Shown in pieces: positions 8,583 through 16,693 of a stretch of 64,000 nt of DNA. The DNA is from Alphaproteobacteria bacterium (GTDB taxonomy: Bacteria > Pseudomonadota > Alphaproteobacteria > UBA6615). Position 1 is the first letter of the stretch. The number at the start of each line of letters is the position of its first letter. Where the stretch lies: assembly GCA_002727315.1 (NCBI GenBank), contig PBWR01000003.1, positions 1-64,000 of the forward strand, written 5' to 3'. Below the pieces are notes generated by a model. The model saw only the letters and a program-made list of their open reading frames with translations, ran no database searches and was not told the DNA's origin. Position numbers and translations under genes: made by a program.

Positions 8583-10202
8583 CTAGACGGGCGCGGCAGG
8601 CAAAGGCGGTTTACCAAGGATCATATCAGCGGCCTTCTCGGCGATCATGATCGTGGCAGCATTGGTGTTTGCGGAATGCGCCGTCGGAATGATTGATGCA
8701 TCGACGACACGAAGCCCCTCCAGTCCGTGCACCTTGAGCTCGTCGGAGACGACGGCCATCGCATCTTGCGAGGGGCCCATCTTGCAGCTCCCCATCAGAT
8801 GAAAGATGGTGGTGCCCCGTTCGCGGGCGAAGTTGAGCAGTTCGTCATCGCTCTGAGCGCTCTCGCCGGGCGACGTTTCATGCACGTACCATTCTGATAG
8901 CTTTTGGGATTGCAGCAGCCGACGGGCCAGGCGCATTCCGTCAAGGAGGAGGTGTCGGTCGGCCTCGGCTTCGAGATAATTCGGCTGGATGAGTGGCTTG
9001 TCGCCCGTGTTAGCAGACCGTGCCTGAACATAGCCCCGGCTTTCCGGGCGCATTGGCCAGACGCCGGTGGTCATGCCGGGAAAGTCGTCAAGTTCGTAGA
9101 CCGCACTTTCCTTGTAGCTTGCCGGCGCGAAGATGACCTGCAGGTCGGGATAATCGAGCCCAGGGTTGGACTTGCATAACGCCACGGCAATGCCAGGGGA
9201 CTGCGCCAGTACGCCTTTTCTGAGCAGCGCATACTTCAAGGCCTCGACCGCGAGGGGTAGCCCCTTGCTGCGCTCGTTGATGGTCTCAATATTCGCCAAC
9301 CGGGCCGATAACCGGACGCCGAAATGATCGGACAGGTTCTCGCCAACCCCTGGCAGGACTTGGACGGGTGCAACACCGATATCCGTCAACAGATCTGCCG
9401 GGCCGATTCCGGAAACCTGGAGGATTTGGGGCGACGCGATCGCGCCGGCGGCCAGCAGAACCTCCCGGCGGGCCCGGACCTCACGTTGTGTGCCATCGCG
9501 ACGACAAAACACGCCGGTCGCACGGCGTCCCTGGAATACTATGCGCGTGACCTGGACGCCGGTTTGGATCTCGAGGTTCGGACGTCGGCGCACCGGGTTC
9601 AGGAACGCGCGGGCGGTGCTCACCCGGCGGCCATTGTGGATCGTCCGCTGAAAGTAGCCGACGCCTTCCTGGACGGCGCCGTTATAGTCCAGCCCGCGCG
9701 GAATACCGTATCGCACGGCGCCGTCGATGAAGGCGTCTGTCACCGGGTCGCGGCGGTCGACATCGGTGACCACGAGTTCACCGTCGCGGCCGCGGTATGT
9801 GTCGTCCCCGTCGCCGATGCGTCGCTCGCTGCGCCGGAAGTAGGGTACGACGTCGGCGAAGCCCCAGCCGCGGTTGCCCATCTGCGCCCAGGTGTCGAAG
9901 TCCATGCGCTGGCCGCGATTGTAGATATGGCCGTTGATAGAACTCGAGCCGCCCAGTGTCTTGCCCCGCGGCGTCGGAATGCCGCGCCCCGCCGTGCCTT
10001 CGCTTGGCTCCGTCTCGTAGAGCCAGTTCAGCCGCGGGTTCGCGAGGGTCTTGATGAAGCCGGCGGGCATATGGATGAAGAGATTACGGTCCGGACCGCC
10101 TGCCTCGAGCAGGCAAACGGTCGTGTCGCCCGCGCTCAGCCGGTTGGCCAGCACCGAGCCGGCGGAGCCGGCGCCGATGATGATGTAGTCGAATTCGTCC
10201 AA
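8583..10202 (-). CDS. GMC-family FAD-dependent oxidoreductase
   Basis: A choline-dehydrogenase-like enzyme of about 539 residues. It has the N-terminal FAD motif DYIIIGAGSAGSVLANRLS, the GMC signatures GRGIPTPRGKTLGGSSSING and GAIASPQILQVSGIG, and the C-terminal active-site region VVDASIIPTAHSANTNAATI with the catalytic His and Asn. GMC enzymes oxidise alcohols. The open frame continues upstream into the LysR gene, but homology starts at the TTG at 10202 (LDEFDYIIIG), which follows a G-rich stretch; no ATG is available. It is the first catabolic gene of the leftward operon, 94 bases before the cyclase and 103 bases after LysR. Confidence 0.85.
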   Translation of the reverse strand: MDEFDYIIIGAGSAGSVLANRLSAGDTTVCLLEAGGPDRNLFIHMPAGFIKTLANPRLNWLYETEPSEGTAGRGIPTPRGKTLGGSSSINGHIYNRGQRMDFDTWAQMGNRGWGFADVVPYFRRSERRIGDGDDTYRGRDGELVVTDVDRRDPVTDAFIDGAVRYGIPRGLDYNGAVQEGVGYFQRTIHNGRRVSTARAFLNPVRRRPNLEIQTGVQVTRIVFQGRRATGVFCRRDGTQREVRARREVLLAAGAIASPQILQVSGIGPADLLTDIGVAPVQVLPGVGENLSDHFGVRLSARLANIETINERSKGLPLAVEALKYALLRKGVLAQSPGIAVALCKSNPGLDYPDLQVIFAPASYKESAVYELDDFPGMTTGVWPMRPESRGYVQARSANTGDKPLIQPNYLEAEADRHLLLDGMRLARRLLQSQKLSEWYVHETSPGESAQSDDELLNFARERGTTIFHLMGSCKMGPSQDAMAVVSDELKVHGLEGLRVVDASIIPTAHSANTNAATIMIAEKAADMILGKPPLPAAPV

Positions 10203-10305
10203 AGTCGCCCCCCCGAAACGCAATTCTCCTACGCCGGTCTCGGACGTCCGGCAAGGCAGTTTCACTTCCGCGATGGGGCGATGCAAGCCGTGGTCTGGTG
10301 AGGGC

Positions 10306-11241
10306 CTAGCAATCGATGGCCGCGCCCATCGGGCTCCCGGCCGCTTCCTCGTGCAACCAGTCCCGGAACGTGCGAACGTGCGGGTTCGCCGCCTTTTCCT
10401 CGGTCGTGACGCTGAAAATCCCCCCGCGGAACGGAAGGTCGAGATCAAACGGCGCGACCAGGCGTCCCTGTTCGAGATCTCGGCTGCCCATCGCCCGCCG
10501 CCCGAGGACGACTCCAGTGCCCTCGATCGCCGCGTCGAGGCCGTGATCGGCATGATCGAAATGCAGCCCCGCGCTGGCCTCTTGTTCGGGCAAGCCGGCC
10601 AGGGCCAGCCATTTCGACCAGGCCGGAACATCCGGCCAGTGCCGAACCAGCGTGTCGTCATGGATCAACGTGTGGTTCAGAACATCAGCCGGCGTGCGGA
10701 TCGGGAGATCGCCGTCCAGTAATTCGGGACTGCACATCGGCGTCACGGCTTCGTTCATCAGCTTGTCGGCAATCAGCCCTGAATTGTCCCCGAGGTTCCA
10801 CCGGATGGCGACGTCAGCCTTGTCGGTGGTTAGGTCGACCGTTGTGTTGCTGGCCGCGATCCGCAGGTCGATATCGGGGTGGCGTTCGATGAATCGGGCG
10901 AGACGCGGGGCGAGCCACTTCGACGCCATATGCGGAGAGATGGCGGCCGTGACGACATGGTCCGTGGACAGGGGACTCGCGATTTGCGCCACAGCGCGTT
11001 TGAGGCCCGCGAAGCCGTCCCGCACACCGGAAAAGATCATGGCCCCGGTGTCGGTCAGCACGACGGCCCGGTTGAGTCGCCGGAACAGCCTTGTCTCGAG
11101 CTGATCCTCGAGCGAGCGTATCTGATAACTAACCGCCGCCGGCGTGACATTGAGCTCCTCAGGCGCCTTCGCGAAACTGAGGTTGCGGGCGGCGGCCTCG
11201 AAGGCCCGCAATCCATTCAGGGGTGGCAGATCATACATCAC
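10306..11241 (-). CDS. LysR-family transcriptional regulator (GcvA-like)
   Basis: This 311-residue regulator has an N-terminal winged helix-turn-helix (LPPLNGLRAFEAAARNLSFA, TPAAVSYQIRSLEDQL, LFRRLNRAVVLTDTG) and a periplasmic-binding-like effector domain (TAAISPHMASKWLAPRLARF, DVAIRWNLGD). The style is that of GcvA-type regulators. It is divergent from the medium-chain oxidoreductase at 11389, with a 147-base spacer, and lies upstream of and in line with the GMC-cyclase-VOC-aldolase-allHFG genes. It may control either set. One helix residue is unusual (SFAKAPEEL where SFTRAAEEL is common). Confidence 0.88.
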   Translation of the reverse strand: MMYDLPPLNGLRAFEAAARNLSFAKAPEELNVTPAAVSYQIRSLEDQLETRLFRRLNRAVVLTDTGAMIFSGVRDGFAGLKRAVAQIASPLSTDHVVTAAISPHMASKWLAPRLARFIERHPDIDLRIAASNTTVDLTTDKADVAIRWNLGDNSGLIADKLMNEAVTPMCSPELLDGDLPIRTPADVLNHTLIHDDTLVRHWPDVPAWSKWLALAGLPEQEASAGLHFDHADHGLDAAIEGTGVVLGRRAMGSRDLEQGRLVAPFDLDLPFRGGIFSVTTEEKAANPHVRTFRDWLHEEAAGSPMGAAIDC

Positions 11242-11388
11242 AGTCAGACAAGGATAATTTGTGTGAGGACGTAAGATTACTCGTTTGCGATAACCCCCTC
11301 GATGTACGGTATTCTAGGAGTTGGGATTGGATGGTGGGCTTCAGTCGAAACGAGTAGTCGACACAAGACCGGAAAAGAAAGGTAAACC

Positions 11389-12381
11389 ATGTCAGAGAAC
11401 AAGATGAAGGCCGTGGTATTGGGCGACAGTGGCGTCGAGATCGCCGAGGTCGACGTCCCCGAGATCAATGCGAGTCAGGTCCTGGTCAAGGTCGCCGCCT
11501 GCAGCGTTAACCGCTCGGACCTCCTGACGACTCAGGGACACAATTACGGACATGTCGGAGGAGAAAAGAAGGTCATGGGCGCATCGTTCACCGGTAACGT
11601 CGTGGCCATCGGCGACGACGTGGAGGGCATCTCTATCGGTGACAAGGTGGCGGCTACCGGCGCGGCCGGCTGGGCGGAGTACGCGGCTTCCAACTGGCGC
11701 CGTGTCAATCCTGTCCCATCCTCCGGGGTCGACCTGATCGAGGCGGCCGCGCTTTCTTCAGGCGTCGTCATCATGCACGACGCGATTGTCACCAATGGTC
11801 ACTTCGAGTCCGGCCAGACCATACTGATCCAGGGCGCCAGCAGCGGCGTCGGCATTATCGCCATGCAGATGGGCAAGTATCTGGGCGCGAGCCTAGTGAT
11901 CGGCACCTCGACCAACGCCGAGCGGCGCGGGCGTCTAGCGCAGTTCGGCGCCGACATGTCACTCGATTCTCGTGACGAGGACTGGGTCGACCGGGTGCTT
12001 GAGGCGACCGACGGCAACGGCGTGGACCTACTCGTCGACCAGGTCTCCGGCTACACCGCGAACCAGAACATGTCGGCTACGAAGGTGCACGGCCGGATCA
12101 TCAATGTCGGCCGTCTGGGCGGCGATAAGGGCGAATTCGATTTCAACAAGCACGCCGAGCGGCGGCTCACCTATATCGGGACGACCGGGCGCACCCGTTC
12201 GCCCGCCGAGCATGCCGAGGTATTCCGGCTCGCCCGGGAAGGGGTCTGGGACGGCGTTGGAAGGGGTTCCTTCCGGATGCCGATCGACAGCACCTTCGAT
12301 CTGAGCGAGGCGCAGGCCGCGCTCGATCGCATGGCCGAGGACAAGCATTTCGGCCGCATCATGCTGACGGTCGGTGCCTAG
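11389..12381 (+). CDS. Medium-chain dehydrogenase/reductase (quinone-oxidoreductase-like)
   Basis: A 330-residue NADPH:quinone-reductase-like enzyme. The N-terminal GroES-like domain has VKVAACSVNRSDLLTTQG and GDKVAATGAAGWAEY. The nucleotide-binding domain has ILIQGASSGVGIIAMQMGKY and GVDLLVDQVSG. The C-terminal DLSEAQAALDRM and HFGRIMLTV complete the fold. It lacks the structural zinc cysteines. AAAGG before the ATG is a good ribosome site. It is divergent from the LysR gene, a frequent sign of regulation by that protein. Substrate unknown. Confidence 0.88.
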   Translation: MSENKMKAVVLGDSGVEIAEVDVPEINASQVLVKVAACSVNRSDLLTTQGHNYGHVGGEKKVMGASFTGNVVAIGDDVEGISIGDKVAATGAAGWAEYAASNWRRVNPVPSSGVDLIEAAALSSGVVIMHDAIVTNGHFESGQTILIQGASSGVGIIAMQMGKYLGASLVIGTSTNAERRGRLAQFGADMSLDSRDEDWVDRVLEATDGNGVDLLVDQVSGYTANQNMSATKVHGRIINVGRLGGDKGEFDFNKHAERRLTYIGTTGRTRSPAEHAEVFRLAREGVWDGVGRGSFRMPIDSTFDLSEAQAALDRMAEDKHFGRIMLTVGA

Positions 12382-12440
12382 GCCGCTCCGGCTATTTCGG
12401 CCCGGCAACGCCGACACAATCCGAACTGGAGACGGGGACT

Positions 12441-12605
12441 ATGAGTTCTAATCTTGTGAACCGGCGCGTGCTTCTGTCGAGCCGGCCGAAGGGCGTGCCC
12501 GAGGCCGAGAGTCGGTTAACCAGAGCCGAATTCGCGGATCCGGCGTCTATGATGACGTGGTCGAAAACCCGAACCGTCGGTTTGCGCCTTGGTGGCCTTG
12601 GCTAG
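12441..12605 (+). pseudogene. N-terminal fragment of a CurA-like NADP-dependent oxidoreductase
   Basis: A 54-codon frame starts with ATG at 12441. Residues 7-20 (NRRVLLSSRPKGVP) match the very start of curcumin-reductase-type medium-chain oxidoreductases (NRR-x-x-L-x-SRP-x-G), which have about 335 residues. After about residue 25 the similarity ends and a TAG follows. Only the first tenth of a gene remains. It lies right after another oxidoreductase of the same superfamily. Its stop shares a CTAG with the stop of the convergent gene. Confidence 0.55.
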
Positions 12606-13906
12606 CTTTCGGCTTGGAGAAGTCGGTTCCAGGCCTCTAGGCGATCGGCATCCGTCTCACCAGCGGCCGCGGCCTGTGCCGCGACCTCGACCAGCTCGGT
12701 AAACAGATCGTCCGTCAGCGGGCCCTTGCGGAGTTTGAGCTCCTTACGCACCTGTTCGAGGACCAGGTTGGCGGTTGCCGTATCGAGTTCCCCGAGGGAC
12801 ATGTCGCCCGCCCGACGCTTTATGGCCATGGGGCCGGAATAGTGGCAAAGCGCGACCTTATCGGTATTCCCGAGTACCGATGGCGCCCAGGCGTTGAACG
12901 ACCATTGATCATCGCTGGGCAAAACGTAGTGGACTTCTGCGGCATGAGAGAAGGCGGTCCGGCCGTTGCCCGGCAGATGGTCGGGAATGGGCTGGTTCCA
13001 GACCTGAGCCACGAATTCCGAGAGTTCCTGAAATCCGTCAAGGCGGATACCCATATCGTATCCGTAAAAAATCTCGCAGATTGCCGCGAGCACGGCAATG
13101 TTCGGAACGCCGGCGCGCTCGCCCAGTCCGTTAATGCAGCCTTCAAGAATCTCGGCACCGCCCTGAAGAGCGGATAGCTGGGCGGCCGTTGCCAGATCGA
13201 AATCATCGTGGCTGTGAATGGCGAGCGGCAGATCGCCAATGCGTTCTTTCACGGCTTTGGCGTGATGTTCGTAGACGGCCGGTATGCAGGGCGCACAAAT
13301 ATCGTCGATCCGCACAATGTCGGCGCCGGCCTCTGCCAGGCGCTCGATAATCTCGAGCAGCCAGTCCAGGTCGAGGCGGGTGAAATCCATCGTGTTGACG
13401 TTGATCGTCGCACCTTTCGATTTGCCATAGGCAACGGCCTCGCACGCCTTGTCGACGGCTTCCTCCCGGCTAATTTTCATTCCGCCCATTGATTCAACCA
13501 GCCGGAAATTGAAGTCGGAAACCGCAAATGCCAGGCAAATGATGTCTGAGCCCACATCCATACAGAGATCGATTTCCTGACGGCAGAGTTCCGGATTCAA
13601 TGCGGCCGTGGGGTGCACAAGCGCCTGGACCTTGAGGTCAAGGCCCAGCTTTTTGACCTGTCGAATTTCCTCGGGATCGTCATGATGCATCTCGATGATC
13701 GGAATCCCAACCGCATCGATGCGCCGGGCGAATTCGACCACTTCATCCAAACCGATAGAGACGCCGTCGACCTGCCTGCCTTCGCGCAACGTCATGTCCA
13801 TCAGCTGGATCATGTCGGGTAGGTTCATGCTGTCGCGAATGGCAGGATCGAAATTATAAGGGCTGACGGCCCACATGCCTTCGCGGTAACCGATCGATTG
13901 TGTCAC
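12602..13906 (-). CDS. DRE-TIM metallolyase, isopropylmalate/homocitrate synthase family
   Basis: A 434-residue HMGL-like TIM-barrel protein. The first strand has the metal-binding DMTLREGRQVDGVSIGLDE. Further family signs are IEMHHDDPEE, FTRLDLDWLLEIIERLAEAG, VRIDDICAPCIPA, the metal-binding HSHDDFDLATAAQLSALQGG and GLGERAGVPNI. Such enzymes condense acetyl-CoA with 2-oxo acids or cleave such bonds. There is no regulatory LeuA dimer domain, so it is not an ordinary leucine-pathway LeuA; the last 130 residues are family-specific. It stands alone between a fragment and an amidohydrolase gene. Substrate unknown. Confidence 0.78.
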   Translation of the reverse strand: MTQSIGYREGMWAVSPYNFDPAIRDSMNLPDMIQLMDMTLREGRQVDGVSIGLDEVVEFARRIDAVGIPIIEMHHDDPEEIRQVKKLGLDLKVQALVHPTAALNPELCRQEIDLCMDVGSDIICLAFAVSDFNFRLVESMGGMKISREEAVDKACEAVAYGKSKGATINVNTMDFTRLDLDWLLEIIERLAEAGADIVRIDDICAPCIPAVYEHHAKAVKERIGDLPLAIHSHDDFDLATAAQLSALQGGAEILEGCINGLGERAGVPNIAVLAAICEIFYGYDMGIRLDGFQELSEFVAQVWNQPIPDHLPGNGRTAFSHAAEVHYVLPSDDQWSFNAWAPSVLGNTDKVALCHYSGPMAIKRRAGDMSLGELDTATANLVLEQVRKELKLRKGPLTDDLFTELVEVAAQAAAAGETDADRLEAWNRLLQAES

Positions 13907-14079
13907 GTGTATCGAGCCTTTGTTTTAGGTGATGAGAGGGCGCACAGGTGCCCAGCCTTAGTTTCCGCTGCCTTATTGAGCGCACACATGGTGCCTTTGA
14001 TTGTCGGCGACGCAAAGTCAAAACTGGATGATCTGAAGAGGGCGGAACCCGCGCCGCTGATCAGATAACCCGTAGTGTG

Positions 14080-15033
14080 CTAGTCCAACTCCAGCCCGAA
14101 CAATGAAACTGCATTGGTCCGACCGATGGCCAGCCGCTCGGCCTCGGACAGTTCTGCCTGGTCAAACCAGATGGCGCCCTGTTCCATCGACTCGTAGGGA
14201 TAATCGATGGAGAACAATACTCTTTCGACGCCCATCTCGCGGATAGCCAGATGAAGCGGCGTATCATGAAACTGGCCGCTCGTGGAAACATGGACATTGG
14301 TTTGCATATAGGTCCGCAAGGTTTCTTTGGCCGGCATACCTTTCGGGTTTTTCTGTAGGCAGTTATCAGCTCGCCACAGGTCAAACGGAATGCGTTCACC
14401 GAGATGGCCCAGCACCATCTGAAGGCGCGGATGATCGTCGAAGAGACCGCCACACATCAGACGCAACGCGTGCATGGCGGTCTCCAGCGCGTAGGCCCAG
14501 GGGGCAAAGGTCAACCATGGATGTCCAACGAAAAAAGGCATGTCATCGAAAAACGGGTTTCGCGGGTGCAAATAAAAAGGCACCTCCAGTTGCTCGATTG
14601 CTGCCCAGAACGGTCGATATTCGGGCCGGTCGTAATAAAGCTGTGGCACTGGCCCAACCGATTCACTGAAGCCGTTTACGTTGGCGCCCAGCAGGCCTAA
14701 TTCCGCAACCGCACGATCGAGCTCGCGGATAGCCGCATCCGTGTCCTGCATGGGTAGGGCTGCGAAGCCTCCTAGACGATCCGGACGTTTGCCAATCTCC
14801 TCTGCCAACAGATCGTTTGCCCGTCGCGCCATATCGACGGCCTTGGCAGTTTCGCTCTGCGCTTGAACGGCGGGTCCGTTCAAAGACAGGATCGCGAAGG
14901 CAACCCCGCAACGGTCCATCAGCTCGATGCGCTCGCCGTGAAAATCTTCTAGGCGCCGATGCAGTTCCGGGGAACCGGGACCGAGCGTCTCGGGCAGTGC
15001 AAAATGCTCCTCGATGGAAACCTTGCCGTCCAT
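14080..15033 (-). CDS. Amidohydrolase_2 (ACMSD / dihydroxybenzoate-decarboxylase type)
   Basis: A 317-residue metal-dependent decarboxylase/hydrolase of the ACMSD-type group. It starts MDGKVSIEEHFALPE with the metal-binding E-x-H. It has PFYLHPRNP, PWAYALETAMHALRLMCGGL, HPRLQMVLGHLGERIPFDLW with the catalytic His, and VLFSIDYPYESMEQ with the metal-binding Asp. These features are closest to 2,3-dihydroxybenzoate or gamma-resorcylate decarboxylases. A GGAGG site 7 bases upstream fixes the start at 15033. With GMC, VOC and aldolase genes in the same region it suggests aromatic-acid breakdown; the true substrate is unknown. Confidence 0.8.
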   Translation of the reverse strand: MDGKVSIEEHFALPETLGPGSPELHRRLEDFHGERIELMDRCGVAFAILSLNGPAVQAQSETAKAVDMARRANDLLAEEIGKRPDRLGGFAALPMQDTDAAIRELDRAVAELGLLGANVNGFSESVGPVPQLYYDRPEYRPFWAAIEQLEVPFYLHPRNPFFDDMPFFVGHPWLTFAPWAYALETAMHALRLMCGGLFDDHPRLQMVLGHLGERIPFDLWRADNCLQKNPKGMPAKETLRTYMQTNVHVSTSGQFHDTPLHLAIREMGVERVLFSIDYPYESMEQGAIWFDQAELSEAERLAIGRTNAVSLFGLELD

Positions 15034-15606
15034 GCCGAGCCTCCGTCCTGTGTCATCAACAATGGGGACCAATAGAAGTGATCGGACGACCGACTTCAAG
15101 GGCCCGGGGGTTTGCGGCGCACCATCGCAAGGTGGGTTATTGCCACACCGACGCGCTCACTGGCACGCCGCCGGAAGAACCAGAACAGTTCCTCAGTGGC
15201 GACCTAGACGCCATCACGCATGCTGAAGCCGAAGTCTACGCGCATCTCGACGATGAAAGCCGTGTCGTGTCGATCGAAGTCGATCGCGCGCTGGGCGCGC
15301 CTGATCCCAGCCGCCCTGAGCCGTCGCATATTGAAGCGGAGGCGGGCGATGAAGAATGAAATGCTGAAATGGAGCTTCACGTTCAGGGTCGGCGTGCTCG
15401 AGCCCTACCCCGATCTCAATGCGCAGCTGCAGGGCGCTGAGGACTTTCGTCACTACAGGATGAGGTGGGCCGCGGGGGAGGAAGTAATTCAGCGCCGTCC
15501 GGAATGCTGCGATCGTACTCCGGTTTTGTATGGCCTGCGGACTACGAACGTGGGGTAAGCACTAGCCATCGTTTCGGTCAGTGAATGTCCGGGAAACGTC
15601 CTGGGT
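15034..15606. other. Stretch without a gene I can support
   Basis: These 573 bases, plus about 40 bases between the tandem repeat and tRNA-Cys, contain open frames on both strands. The longest rightward tail (about 15117-15359) reads FLSGDLDAITHAEAEVYAHL and later VVSIEVDRALG, which looks coding in composition but has no good start, and I cannot assign it. A second short rightward frame follows at 15351. Decayed coding DNA is the likeliest explanation. Confidence 0.4.
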
Positions 15607-15656
15607 CATCGAGTGCCGTTGTCCAGCGGCATCGAGTGCCGTTGTCCAGCGGCATC
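15607..15656. repeat. Perfect tandem repeat, 23-base unit, two copies plus a start of a third
   Basis: The 23-base unit CATCGAGTGCCG-TTGTCCAGCGG stands at 15607-15629 and again, identical, at 15630-15652, followed by CATC. It lies 40 bases from the 3' end of tRNA-Cys, outside any recognised gene. Confidence 0.9.
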
Positions 15657-15695
15657 CGGTTGTACCGTAACCTTTTGGGAATAATACAAAAGAAT

Positions 15696-15769
15696 TGGAG
15701 GCCCGGGCCGGAATCGAACCGACGTACAAGGATTTGCAGTCCTCTGCATAGCCACTCTGCCACCGGGCC
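15696..15769 (-). tRNA. tRNA-Cys (GCA)
   Basis: The 74-base cloverleaf on the minus strand has acceptor stem GGCCCGG / CCGGGCC, a D-arm GGCAGAGTGGCTATGC, anticodon GCA inside GGACTGCAAATCC, and a T-arm GGTTCGATTCC. The discriminator is T and the CCA is encoded. No terminator or clear promoter pair is seen next to it. Confidence 0.96.
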
Positions 15770-15929
15770 GGTGCGCAGCGCGTTTCGCGACGGCGCTTCA
15801 TATCCCAGAATTGGGCCGAGATTGGAAGACCCCAGGGCGACAGAACATCGATCATGTGCGCGATTGTCTTCACGCGGGGCGATATCTATAAGTTCGGTGC
15901 GTCCGAACGATCAAAACGGGTTCCCGACG

Positions 15930-16592
15930 ATGAGCGATTTCGAAACCGCCCGCCGAAATATGGTCGATGGCCAGTTGCGTCCCAACAAGGTCACGGATTC
16001 AAGGATCCTGGACGCGATGGAAACGTTGCCGCGGGAAACCTTCATGGACAAGGCGCATCAAGGGATCGCCTATGTCGATGAGGATATCGAGGTCGCGCCG
16101 GGTCGGTTCCTGATGGAACCGGTTGTGCTGGCGCGCCTGGTCCAGGCCCTGGAACTCGAGAAAAGCGACTCGGTGCTCGTGATCGGTGCCGCGACCGGTT
16201 ATGACGCGGCCCTGATCGGAATGTTGGCCGGCCCGGTCGTCGCGATTGAAAGCGACGCCGCTCTGGTCGAACAATCCTCGATGGTGTTGAACCACCTCGG
16301 CATCGACAATGTCGCCGTCATCGAAGCACCGCTGGCCGACGGATATGCCGGACAAGCGCCCTATGATGTTGTTTTTTTCAGCGGTGCCGTGCCCGATATT
16401 CCGGGGAACACTACCGATCAGGTCGCGCCGGGCGGGCGCATCGCAGCCGTGGTGAGTGAGGGCGAGAACGGCATTCTCGGTCGGGCGCATCTGATGATGC
16501 GGATCGATCAAGGCCTGTCCGGGCGTCCCATATTCGATGCGGGCACCCATGCGCTGCCCGGCTTCGAACAAACGCCCGAGTTCGTATTCTGA
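15930..16592 (+). CDS. Protein-L-isoaspartate O-methyltransferase-like protein (PCMT family)
   Basis: A 220-residue AdoMet-dependent methyltransferase of the PCMT family. It has MVDGQLRPNKVTDSRILDAM, RETFMDK, RFLMEPVVLARLVQALEL and the AdoMet loop VLVIGAATGYDAALIGMLAG. It differs from the true Pcm at 40330: the QTLSQP region is replaced by RFLMEP, so isoaspartate repair is uncertain. Relatives often precede tolC in alphaproteobacteria, as here (102-base gap). The ATG at 15930 is the first in-frame ATG where family similarity begins; the open frame continues upstream through tRNA-Cys and is not coding there. Confidence 0.82.
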   Translation: MSDFETARRNMVDGQLRPNKVTDSRILDAMETLPRETFMDKAHQGIAYVDEDIEVAPGRFLMEPVVLARLVQALELEKSDSVLVIGAATGYDAALIGMLAGPVVAIESDAALVEQSSMVLNHLGIDNVAVIEAPLADGYAGQAPYDVVFFSGAVPDIPGNTTDQVAPGGRIAAVVSEGENGILGRAHLMMRIDQGLSGRPIFDAGTHALPGFEQTPEFVF

Positions 16593-16693
16593 GTTTGCAT
16601 TTGGCCGGTTGCTCGGGCACGTTGAAATAGTGATTCGCGGCCATATATCATTGTGACAGCGGACAAATTTCAATTTTGAGAAGCGTTTTGGGC

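Noticed and set aside
12602-12605. Shared CTAG in which two convergent genes use the same four bases for their stops, also at 41961-41964.
   Set aside because: CTAG is its own reverse complement, so overlapping convergent TAG stops are expected in compact genomes. No function is implied.
15117-15359. A stretch reading VGYCHTDA that resembles the zinc site of alcohol dehydrogenases.
   Set aside because: The match is eight residues long, the following sequence is unlike any dehydrogenase, and there is no start or GHE motif. Treated as chance.
15607-15656. Tandem 23-base repeat considered as a CRISPR remnant.
   Set aside because: The copies are directly adjacent with no spacer between them, and no cas gene is in the window.
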